This document shows, piece after piece, positions 1-6,395 of a DNA stretch of 14,716 bases (position 1 is the stretch's first letter; every line of letters begins with the position of its first letter). Under the pieces are notes generated by a model, which searched no databases, was not told the origin of the DNA, and was given only the letters and a program-made list of their open reading frames with translations. Origin of the DNA: JBHEMK01 sp046262635 (lineage in GTDB: Bacteria > Actinomycetota > Thermoleophilia > Gaiellales > Gaiellaceae); the NCBI GenBank assembly GCA_046262635.1, contig JBHEMK010000196.1, positions 1 to 14,716 of the forward strand, in the 5' to 3' direction. The translations under genes were made by a program, and so were the position numbers.

Positions 1-242
1 GTCTCGCTGACACCGCCCGGGTAGAGCGCGAGCTCGCCGGGCTGCGGGTAGCTCGTCGCGTTCTCCGGGCCGAGGCCGAGGTCGCGGTCGCCCCAGGGGA
101 TCCAGTTCGACTCGCCGCTCCAGCGACAATGGATGATCCGATCCTCGAACGGAAGGATCGCGCGGAAGGCCGCCACGGTCCCGGGGGCGCCCTCCTCGAA
201 ACGGGCGAGAAAGCGGAAACCGGCGGCGGTGATCTCGAGCAT
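1..242 (-). CDS. DUF3830 family protein (cyclophilin-like fold), C-terminus cut by window edge
   Basis: Reading leftward from ATG at 242, 80 codons stay open to the window edge. The visible N-terminal part has the features I associate with DUF3830 proteins: an early 'GTVAAFRAILPFEDRIIH' block, 'RWSGESNWIPWGD', 'LGLGPENATSYPQPGE' and 'LYPGGVSET'. Such proteins are predicted to have a cyclophilin-like beta-barrel, and no biochemical activity is established to my knowledge. The start lies only 15 bp after the puuD stop, so the gene is probably the sixth gene of the leftward purine operon. No SD sequence is visible before the ATG. A ureide or purine-related role is inference from position alone. 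The C-terminus is outside the window. Confidence 0.75.
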   Translation of the reverse strand, partial: MLEITAAGFRFLARFEEGAPGTVAAFRAILPFEDRIIHCRWSGESNWIPWGDRDLGLGPENATSYPQPGELALYPGGVSE

Positions 243-257
243 CGAAGGAAAAGGACG

Positions 258-1433
258 CTAGCGGGACGCCAGCCAGCGCGCGAGGAGATCCCGCTCGGCC
301 TGCGTCATCTTCGTCGCGTTCCCGAGCGGCATCGCGGTCGTCTCGATCGCCTGCTGGCGGATGCCAAGCACCTGCGCCTCGATCTCGGCGCGGGTGTCGA
401 AGCGGATTCCGAGGGGCGCCGACGAGAATCCCGCCTCCGTCGGGTGTTCGGAGTGGCAGGGCACGCACCGCTGCTGCACGATCGACTGCACCCGCGCGAA
501 CGGCACCGCCGGACCCGAGCTGAGCGACACAGTGCCGCCTGGCCGGGTTGCAAGGGTCAGGGCGGCGAACGCGAGCGCTGCCGTCGCCGGGATCCACCAG
601 GCGTTGCGGCCGAGGTGGCGGAGATTGAAGAAGTGCCGCGTCCAGGCGCCGAGCGCCATCAGCACGACGAGCACGAGCCAGGAGTGGGTGTGACCGTAGG
701 TGAACGGGAAGTGGTTCGAGATCATCGCGAAGACGACCGGCAGCGTCAGGTAGTTGTTGTGCACCGACCGCTGCTTGCCGCGCGCGTTCCAGCGGGGATC
801 CGGCTCGCGCCCGGCCTGCTTCGCGCGGACGAGCTCCCAGTGCGCCGGGATGATGACGAAGAAGACGTTCCCCACCATCATCGTCCCGATCATCGCGCCG
901 ACCTGGACGTAGGCGGCGCGTGCCGCGAGCAGCTCGCCGGCCGCCCAGGCCGACAGTGCGACGAAGCCGAAGACGGCGAGCGCCAGCAGCCTCTCGTCAT
1001 GGAGGACCCGGCAGAGCCCGTCGTAGACGACCCAGGAGAGCGCGAGCCCGCCGACGCTGATCGCGACCGCCTCCCAGGTCGACAGGCTCGCAACCGTCCG
1101 GTCGACGAGGAACGTCGACGCGTGGACGTAGTAGACGACAACGAAGAGCGCGAAGCCGGAGAGCCAGGTCGTGTACGCCTCCCACTTGAACCAGTGCAGC
1201 GGCTCCGGGAGCGTCGGTGGCGCCACTCGGAACTTCTGCACCTGGTAGAAGCCGCCGCCGTGAACCTCCCACGCCTCGCCGGCAATCCCGCGCTCCCGGT
1301 CTCGCTCTTCGGCGGGCGGGCGCAGATGGTTGTCGAGCGCGATGAAGTAGAACGACGAGCCGATCCACGCGATTCCCGCGACGACGTGCAGCCAGCGGAA
1401 GAGCAGATCTCCCCAGTCCCAGACGGAGCTCAT
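258..1433 (-). CDS. puuD: Urate hydroxylase PuuD, membrane protein with C-terminal cytochrome c domain
   Basis: 391-residue membrane protein that should oxidise urate to 5-hydroxyisourate and pass electrons to a c-type heme rather than making H2O2. The first helix carries 'RWLHVVAGIAWIGSSFYFI' (about residues 13-31). Further hydrophobic segments follow near 90-110, 120-140, 150-200, 228-265 and 278-296. A cytochrome c module follows, with the heme motif C323-V-P-C326-H327 and a possible axial Met at 368. The order membrane domain then heme domain is typical of PuuD. I chose ATG 1433 because it overlaps the uraD stop as ATGA. A GTG at 1445 would add four residues. The neighbours hydroxyisourate hydrolase and UraD act on its product, which supports the call strongly. 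Confidence 0.93.
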   Translation of the reverse strand: MSSVWDWGDLLFRWLHVVAGIAWIGSSFYFIALDNHLRPPAEERDRERGIAGEAWEVHGGGFYQVQKFRVAPPTLPEPLHWFKWEAYTTWLSGFALFVVVYYVHASTFLVDRTVASLSTWEAVAISVGGLALSWVVYDGLCRVLHDERLLALAVFGFVALSAWAAGELLAARAAYVQVGAMIGTMMVGNVFFVIIPAHWELVRAKQAGREPDPRWNARGKQRSVHNNYLTLPVVFAMISNHFPFTYGHTHSWLVLVVLMALGAWTRHFFNLRHLGRNAWWIPATAALAFAALTLATRPGGTVSLSSGPAVPFARVQSIVQQRCVPCHSEHPTEAGFSSAPLGIRFDTRAEIEAQVLGIRQQAIETTAMPLGNATKMTQAERDLLARWLASR

Positions 1434-1867
1434 CCGCGCCGCCACCGGTCCTGCGCGATCGAGACGAGCTCGTCGAGCGCCGTCTCGAGCTCCTGTTCCT
1501 CGCGGCGCCCCAGCCGCTCGCGCAGGACCGCGACGATCTCGCGCTTCGGCCTGCGATCGACGAACACGACGAAGCGGAAACCGAACCGCTCCTCGTAGGT
1601 GCGATTCAGCTCCGCGAGCTCGGCGAGCAGCCCGGGATCATCGTCCGCGCCCTGCTCGGCGGCCGAGCGGGCCGAGAGCCTCGGCGCTCCGATCGCCGGG
1701 TGGGCGTCCAGCACCTCCTTCTTCTCCCGGTCGGTCAGGTCACGCGCCAGCTCGCGCGCGCGCCCGAGCGGGTCCTCGACCCCCGCAAGTCGTTCGACGA
1801 AGCGCGTCCGTCCCTCGAAGAGCTCGGCGAGCTCCTCGACGGTCAGCTGCCGCGGTAGGTCACGCAC
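1430..1867 (-). CDS. uraD: 2-oxo-4-hydroxy-4-carboxy-5-ureidoimidazoline (OHCU) decarboxylase
   Basis: Converts OHCU to S-allantoin, the last step of urate breakdown. From GTG 1867 the product is 145 residues. Visible family motifs are 'AHPAIG' with the catalytic His at 56, 'SAAEQ' (65-72) and the 'FGFRFVVFVDRR' strand followed by the 'EIVAVLRERLG' helix. It is shorter than the roughly 160-170 residue forms, lacking part of the N-terminal helices, like short forms I associate with actinobacteria. The start is uncertain: GTG 1867 overlaps the hydroxyisourate hydrolase gene by 25 bases and adds eight unusual residues, whereas a CTG at 1846 would form a CTGA overlap with the upstream stop and begin the protein at 'TVEELAELFEG'. 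The stop overlaps the puuD ATG. Confidence 0.9.
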   Translation of the reverse strand: MRDLPRQLTVEELAELFEGRTRFVERLAGVEDPLGRARELARDLTDREKKEVLDAHPAIGAPRLSARSAAEQGADDDPGLLAELAELNRTYEERFGFRFVVFVDRRPKREIVAVLRERLGRREEQELETALDELVSIAQDRWRRG

Positions 1868-2130
1868 GCGTAGGAGGAGACGAGCAGCGGGACGTGGTAG
1901 TGGCGGTTCTCGGCGAGCTCGACCTCGAGCTCGATGCGGCGGAAGAACGGCGAGGGGGGATGGAAGACGAGGCGGTAGGTCCCGGTTCCGGCGTCGGCCA
2001 GCTCCGGGATCCGCCCGTCCGAGTCGGTGATGCCGCTGCCGATGAGCGCGTCGCCGCGGAAGAGCTCGACCCGCACCCCGACGGCCGGCAGTCCCCGCTC
2101 GCTGTCGAGGACGTGCGTGGAGATCGTCAC
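1843..2130 (-). CDS. 5-hydroxyisourate hydrolase (transthyretin-like)
   Basis: 95-residue protein of the transthyretin-related family that hydrolyses 5-hydroxyisourate to OHCU. It shows the N-terminal 'STHVLD' motif (His6), 'DSDGR' (Arg40), 'HYHVPLLV' (77-84) and the diagnostic C-terminal 'TYRGS'. The His, Arg, His and C-terminal tetrapeptide that build the active site are all present. It is slightly shorter than the usual 105-115 residues and has no signal peptide, so it should act in the cytoplasm. The GTG start at 2130 overlaps the stop of the upstream deaminase as GTGA, implying translational coupling. It sits between the deaminase and uraD. Confidence 0.95.
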   Translation of the reverse strand: MTISTHVLDSERGLPAVGVRVELFRGDALIGSGITDSDGRIPELADAGTGTYRLVFHPPSPFFRRIELEVELAENRHYHVPLLVSSYACVTYRGS

Positions 2131-3440
2131 CGGGGCAGCCTCGCGGCCTGGATGCGCTGCTCGCGGGCGATCTCCTGCTCGTCGGCGCGCACGAGTCGGC
2201 CGTCGCGGACGACGTCCTCGCCGCCGACGACCAGCCGGTCGACGCGGTGCGGCGCCGAGAGGACGAGGCCGGCGACGGGATCGCCCGCACCGCCGAGCTC
2301 GAGGCCGTCGGTGCGCCAGATCGCCAGATCGGCGCGTTTGCCAGGCTCGAGGGAGCCGATGTCGTCGCGGCCCAGCACGGCAGCACCGCCGCGCGTCCCG
2401 TGCCTCAGCGCGGCGCGGACGGTCATGGCGCCGGGGCCGCGCCGGGCCCGCGCCGCGAGCAGCGCCTGCTTCACCTCGTAGAGCAGGTCGCTCCGCTCGT
2501 TCGAGGCCGAGCCGTCGACACCCAGCCCGACGGCGATGCCGGCGTCCGTGAGCTCGGGCACCCGGGCGATCCCCGCGCCGAGGCGCATGTTCGAGGTGGG
2601 ACAGTGTGCGACACCCGTGCCGGTCGCCGCGAACCTCGAGACGTCGCTGTCCGAGAGATGGACGCAATGGGCGCACCACACGTCCCGGTCGAGCCAGCCG
2701 AGCCGCTCGAGGTACTCGGTCGGCGTGCAGCCGTGCACCTCCGCGCAGTACGCGTCCTCCTCGACGGTCTCGGCCAGGTGGGTGTGCAGGACGAGCCCGA
2801 GCCGGCGGGCGAGCGCCGCCGACTCCTCCATCAGCCGACCGGTCACCGAGAAGGGTGAGCACGGCGCGACCGCGATCTGCACCCGGCCGTCGGCATCTTG
2901 CAGCGCCGCGAGCCGCTCGGTGTCGGCCAGCACGGCGTCGATCTCCTCGACCAGGGAGTCGGGAGGGAGGCCGCCGTCCGACTCGCCGAGGTCCATCGAG
3001 CCGCGTGAGGCGACGATCCGCACCCCGAGCTCGCGGGCCGCCTGCACCTCGGCCTCGACGAGGCCGGGACGGCCGCGCGGGAAGACGTAGTGGTGGTCGA
3101 AGACGGTCGAGCAGCCGGAGAGCGCGAGCTCCGCGAGCCCGGTGCGGGCTGCCGCATATTCCATCTCGGCGTCGATCCCCGCCCAGACGGGATAGAGCTC
3201 GCGCAGCCACTCAAACAGGTTCGACTGCTGCGCCCGGGCACGCGTCAGGGTCTGATAGAGGTGGTGGTGCGTGTTGACGAGGCCGGGCGTGACGACCGCG
3301 CCATGGAGGTCCTGGCCGGGTTCGGGCGGCGCCCCCGAGCCGAGCTCGGCGATCCGTCCGTCCTCGACCCGCAGCCAGCCCCGCTCGTGCTCGGCGCCGG
3401 TGTCGTCCATCGTCACGAGCCGGCCGTTCGCGACGATCAT
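2127..3440 (-). CDS. 8-oxoguanine deaminase-like amidohydrolase
   Basis: 437-residue amidohydrolase-superfamily enzyme. Metal-binding motifs are 'VNTHHHLYQ' (His58-x-His60), 'LHTHLAET' (His219 and His221, Glu224), 'CAHCVHL' (His258 or His261) and 'GLGVDGSASN' (Asp309). The segments 'NTHHHLYQTLTRA' and 'LYPVWAGID' recall the bacterial 8-oxoguanine deaminases, which make urate and ammonia from 8-oxoguanine. That product feeds directly into the downstream urate-oxidation genes. A guanine deaminase or another aminopurine or triazine deaminase activity cannot be excluded. ATG 3440 overlaps the ade stop as ATGA and starts exactly at the conserved 'MIVANGRLVTMD' strand. Confidence 0.85.
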   Translation of the reverse strand: MIVANGRLVTMDDTGAEHERGWLRVEDGRIAELGSGAPPEPGQDLHGAVVTPGLVNTHHHLYQTLTRARAQQSNLFEWLRELYPVWAGIDAEMEYAAARTGLAELALSGCSTVFDHHYVFPRGRPGLVEAEVQAARELGVRIVASRGSMDLGESDGGLPPDSLVEEIDAVLADTERLAALQDADGRVQIAVAPCSPFSVTGRLMEESAALARRLGLVLHTHLAETVEEDAYCAEVHGCTPTEYLERLGWLDRDVWCAHCVHLSDSDVSRFAATGTGVAHCPTSNMRLGAGIARVPELTDAGIAVGLGVDGSASNERSDLLYEVKQALLAARARRGPGAMTVRAALRHGTRGGAAVLGRDDIGSLEPGKRADLAIWRTDGLELGGAGDPVAGLVLSAPHRVDRLVVGGEDVVRDGRLVRADEQEIAREQRIQAARLPR

Positions 3441-5128
3441 CCGGCCTCCAGCGGCACGAGCTCGAAGCGGTCGACGTCGACGAGCCCGCGGTCGGTCAGC
3501 TTCAAGCTCGGGATCACGGAGAGGGCGAGAAAGGAGAGCAGCTGGAACGGGGCGGGCACCGTGCAGCCGAGCTCGGCGGCCGCGGCCACGAGGGCGTGGC
3601 TGCGCTCGACTACCGTGTGGAGCGGCGCGTCGGAGAGCAGGCCGGCCACCGGCAGCGGCAGCTCTGCGAGGACCCGGCCGCCGTCGACGGCGACGATGCC
3701 GCCGCCGTGGTTTGCGAGCCGCCGGACCGCGGACGCCATCGAGGCGTCGTCCATCCCCACGACGACGACGTTGTGCGCGTCGTGTGCGACGGTCGAGGCG
3801 AGCGCGCCCCGCCGCAGGCCGAAGCCACGGACGAAGCCGAGCCCGATCCGACCGGTGCCGAGGTGGCGCTCGATCACGGCGATCTTGGCGAGGTCGCGCC
3901 CGGCGTCCGCGATCGCCTCGCCGCCCCGCTCGGTCGGCTCGTCGACGAGCGAGTCGGTGACGATCTGCCCGGGCACGAGGCCGATCACGCGCGCGGGGCC
4001 GCCGCGCCAGGGGATCCGGAAGAGCTCGGGTCCGAGCGCGCCGATCCGGACCGTGTGCTTCACCCACTCCGGCACCGCAGCCTCCCGAATCTCCGCCACC
4101 GGCCGCCCCGCCTTGAGCACGAGCTCGGGGACGAAGCGGACGAGGTCCGGCAGCAGGAGCAGGTCGGCCTGGTACCCGGGAGCGATCGCACCGAGATGGG
4201 CCAAGCCGTGCCAGAGCGCCGGGTTGAGCGAGGCCAGCACGAGCGCGTCCTCGGGCGTGATCCCGGCGGCGACCGCGTCGCGCACGATCGAGTTGATGTG
4301 GCCGTCGTCTGCGATGTGCTCGGGCTCGCGGTCGTCGGTGCAGAAGCCGATCCGGTTGGGCCCGAATTCCTCCACGAGCGGCAGCAGCGCCTCGAGGTTG
4401 CGTGCCGCCGAGCCCTCGCGGATCAGGAGCCACATGCCGGCGCGCAGCCGCTCCCGCCCCTCCTCCGCGGTGTAGGCCTCGTGGTCCGAGCGGATCCCGG
4501 CCGCGGCGTACGCGTTCAGCTCCCGTCCGAGGACACCGGGTGCATGGCCGTCTACGTGCTGGGCGAGCCGCAGCTTTGCGAGCTCGTGTTCCGCTCCGCC
4601 GACCACGCCTGGGAAGTTCATCATCTCGGCCAGGCCGATCACCCGGCGGCGGCGCAGGAGACCCTCGAGGTCGCCCGTCGTCAGCTCGCGCCGAGGGGAC
4701 TCGAACGCCGACGCGGGGACGCAGGAGGAGGCCATGAAGTAGACATCGAGCGGTATCTGCGCGCAGACGTCGAGCAGCCAGTGGACCCCGTCGGTGCCGA
4801 GGACGTTCGCGATCTCGTGCGGATCCGCGACGACCGCCGTCGTCCCGAACGGGAGCACGAGCCGGGCGAACTCGTCGACGAGCAGCTTCGACGACTCGAG
4901 GTGCATGTGCGCGTCGACGAAGCCGGGGACGACGAAGCGCCCCGACGCATCGAGCGTCTCCCGACCGTCGTAGTCGCCGAGCCCGGCGATCCAGCCGTCG
5001 GCGATCGCGATGTCCGTCTCCAGCCATTCCCGCGTGAAGACCGAGAAGACGCGCCCTGCCCGGACGACGAGGTCGGCAGGCTCGTCGCCGCGGGCCACGG
5101 CGAGACGGCGCGCGAGGGGTGAATCCAT
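3437..5128 (-). CDS. ade: Adenine deaminase
   Basis: 563-residue enzyme that converts adenine to hypoxanthine and ammonia. It has the long adenine-deaminase layout: an N-terminal beta-sandwich, the metal motif 'DAHMHLESS' (His74, His76), 'TAVVADPHEIANVLG', 'GLAEMMNFPGVV', 'GRELNAYAAAGIRSDHE', 'GFCTDDREPEHIADDGHIN', 'NPALWHGL', and a C-terminal domain with 'VAHDAHNVVVVG' and 'LSFLALSVIPSLKLTDRGL'. The length is close to the usual 570-600. It is the first gene of the leftward purine operon. ATG 5128 has no SD, but a TACGGT box ends nine bases upstream, so the mRNA is probably leaderless or nearly so. The hypoxanthine made here would be the substrate of the divergent xanthine dehydrogenase. Confidence 0.95.
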   Translation of the reverse strand: MDSPLARRLAVARGDEPADLVVRAGRVFSVFTREWLETDIAIADGWIAGLGDYDGRETLDASGRFVVPGFVDAHMHLESSKLLVDEFARLVLPFGTTAVVADPHEIANVLGTDGVHWLLDVCAQIPLDVYFMASSCVPASAFESPRRELTTGDLEGLLRRRRVIGLAEMMNFPGVVGGAEHELAKLRLAQHVDGHAPGVLGRELNAYAAAGIRSDHEAYTAEEGRERLRAGMWLLIREGSAARNLEALLPLVEEFGPNRIGFCTDDREPEHIADDGHINSIVRDAVAAGITPEDALVLASLNPALWHGLAHLGAIAPGYQADLLLLPDLVRFVPELVLKAGRPVAEIREAAVPEWVKHTVRIGALGPELFRIPWRGGPARVIGLVPGQIVTDSLVDEPTERGGEAIADAGRDLAKIAVIERHLGTGRIGLGFVRGFGLRRGALASTVAHDAHNVVVVGMDDASMASAVRRLANHGGGIVAVDGGRVLAELPLPVAGLLSDAPLHTVVERSHALVAAAAELGCTVPAPFQLLSFLALSVIPSLKLTDRGLVDVDRFELVPLEAG

Positions 5129-5154
5129 TGGTCGAGAACCGTACAGTTCAGGGC
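5129..5154. promoter_or_regulatory. Divergent promoter and candidate operator between the purine operons
   Basis: Only 26 bp separate the ade start (5128, leftward) from the preferred pucC start (5155, rightward). A rightward TACAGT (5142-5147) ends seven bases before GTG 5155. A leftward TACGGT (5143 down to 5138) ends nine bases before ATG 5128. Both fit TAnnnT -10 boxes serving leaderless mRNAs; -35 matches are poor on both sides. The boxes overlap inside GAACCGTACAGTTC (5136-5149), a palindrome with six of seven pairs matching, which could be an operator controlling both operons. This is read from sequence only. Confidence 0.5.
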
Positions 5155-5940
5155 GTGGACGTTCTATCCCCGCGATCGCTCGAGGACGCCCTGCGGCTGA
5201 AGTTCGAGCGTCCCGAGGTGCGGCCGATCCAGGGCGGCACCGACGTGATGGTGGATCTGAACTTCGACCGCTCCCGGCCCGCGGCCCTGCTGAACCTGAA
5301 CGAGGTGGCGGAGCTGCGCGGCTGGTCACGCGAGGACGGGATTCTGCGCCTCGGGGCGAGCCTGACCTACGCCGAGGCGACGAGCGCGCCACTGGCCGAG
5401 GCCTACCCTGCCCTCGCGGAGGCTTCCCGGACGGTCGGGTCGCCGCAGATCCGCAATCGCGGCACGATCGGGGGCAACCTCGGCACTGCCTCTCCGGCCG
5501 GCGACGCACTGCCGCCGCTGCTCGTCCGCGCCGCCGAGGTGGAGCTGGCCTCGGTGCGGGGTGTGCGGACGCTGCCGCTCGCGACCTTCCTCGTCGGTTC
5601 GAAGCGGAATGCGCTGGGTGCCGACGAGCTCGTGACCGCGGTGCGCGTGCCCGCGACCGGCGGGGCGGAGACGTTCATGAAGGTCGGGCCGCGGAACGCG
5701 ATGGTGATCGCCGTCGTGTCGCTTGCACTGCGGGTCGAGGGGGACGAGCTCATCGCCTCGTTCGGCTCAGCGGGCCCGGTGCCGGGGCTGACGCGGGCGC
5801 CCCGCGGGGAGCGCGACTCGTTCCCGGAGCAGGTCGCGGCGGCGGCAAGTCCGATCGACGACGTCCGCGGCACCGCGGCGTACCGACGCCATGCCCTCCG
5901 CGTCCTGGCCGCGCGTGCCCTTGACCGGTGTCTGGCGTGA
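5155..5940 (+). CDS. pucC: Xanthine dehydrogenase FAD-binding subunit
   Basis: 261-residue flavoprotein subunit of a molybdenum hydroxylase. FAD-contacting motifs are 'PIQGGTDVMV' (24-33) and 'TIGGNLGTASPAGD' (104-117), followed by the CO-dehydrogenase-flavoprotein C-terminal domain ending with 'SPIDDVRGTAAYRRHALRVLA'. The loop before that last motif looks shorter than in relatives, but no frameshift is evident. GTG 5155 is preferred: it gives the family-typical start 'DVLSPRSLEDAL' and follows a TACAGT box by seven bases. The longer reading from GTG 5119 would overlap the start of the divergent ade gene. Electrons pass from the 2Fe-2S clusters through this FAD, probably to NAD. The stop overlaps pucE as GTGA. 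Confidence 0.92.
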   Translation: MDVLSPRSLEDALRLKFERPEVRPIQGGTDVMVDLNFDRSRPAALLNLNEVAELRGWSREDGILRLGASLTYAEATSAPLAEAYPALAEASRTVGSPQIRNRGTIGGNLGTASPAGDALPPLLVRAAEVELASVRGVRTLPLATFLVGSKRNALGADELVTAVRVPATGGAETFMKVGPRNAMVIAVVSLALRVEGDELIASFGSAGPVPGLTRAPRGERDSFPEQVAAAASPIDDVRGTAAYRRHALRVLAARALDRCLA

Positions 5941-6395
5941 AGATCGCCTTGACGGTCAACGGCGATCCGTGCGAGACCGATGTCTGGGCCGGCGAGAGCC
6001 TGCTCTACGCACTGCGCGAGCGGCTCGGGCTGCCCGGCTCGAAGAACGCCTGCGAGCAGGGTGAGTGCGGCTCCTGCTCGGTGCTGATGGACGGCGCCCT
6101 CGTCTGCGCGTGCCTTGTCCTCGCCGCGCAGGCCGAGGGGCACGAGCTCGTGACCGTGGAAGGGCTGGCCCGGAACGGCGCCCCCCACCCCGTCCAGCAG
6201 GCGTTCGTGGAGGCGGGCGCCGTCCAGTGCGGTTTCTGCACGCCCGGGCTCGTCGTCGCCGTCGACGACCTCCTGCGGCGCAGCCCGAGCCCGTCCGACG
6301 ACGAGATCCGGGAGGCGCTCTCCGGCAACCTCTGCCGCTGCACGGGTTACGCGAAGATCTTCGACGCCGTGCGGCTCGCAGCGGGGCGCATGTGA
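5937..6395 (+). CDS. pucE: Xanthine dehydrogenase 2Fe-2S subunit
   Basis: 152-residue iron-sulfur subunit. The N-terminal plant-type ferredoxin domain has 'CEQGECGSC' (Cys39, Cys44, Cys47) with the fourth ligand probably Cys59. The C-terminal alpha-helical domain carries the second cluster motifs 'QCGFCTPG' and 'LCRCTGY'. All expected cluster cysteines are present, so it should relay electrons from the molybdenum centre to the FAD subunit. I chose GTG 5937 because it overlaps the pucC stop as GTGA, matching the coupling used across this island, and begins at the 'KIALTVNG' strand. GTG 5928 would add three residues. The stop likewise overlaps the large-subunit GTG. Confidence 0.93.
   Translation: MKIALTVNGDPCETDVWAGESLLYALRERLGLPGSKNACEQGECGSCSVLMDGALVCACLVLAAQAEGHELVTVEGLARNGAPHPVQQAFVEAGAVQCGFCTPGLVVAVDDLLRRSPSPSDDEIREALSGNLCRCTGYAKIFDAVRLAAGRM

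Noticed and set aside
129..1598. 489-codon plus-strand open frame
   Set aside because: It is antisense to puuD and part of uraD, is extremely rich in Arg, Asp and Glu, and has no recognisable domain. It is a shadow of high-GC coding sequence.
1843..3210. 455-codon leftward frame as a hydroxyisourate hydrolase fusion
   Set aside because: The upstream 360 codons are low-complexity Arg/Ala-rich antiparallel-frame sequence inside the deaminase gene. The real gene starts at GTG 2130.
2127..5027. 966-codon leftward open frame as one large fusion protein
   Set aside because: Only the last 437 codons match a family. The upstream part is Arg-rich out-of-frame reading of ade, and ATG 3440 in an ATGA overlap is the natural start.
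3090..5122. Long plus-strand frames opposite the deaminase genes
   Set aside because: These are antisense to well-supported ade and amidohydrolase genes, with no motifs.
5119..5154. Longer pucC start at GTG 5119
   Set aside because: It would overlap the divergent ade start and include the predicted promoter. The added 12 residues do not look like the family N-terminus.
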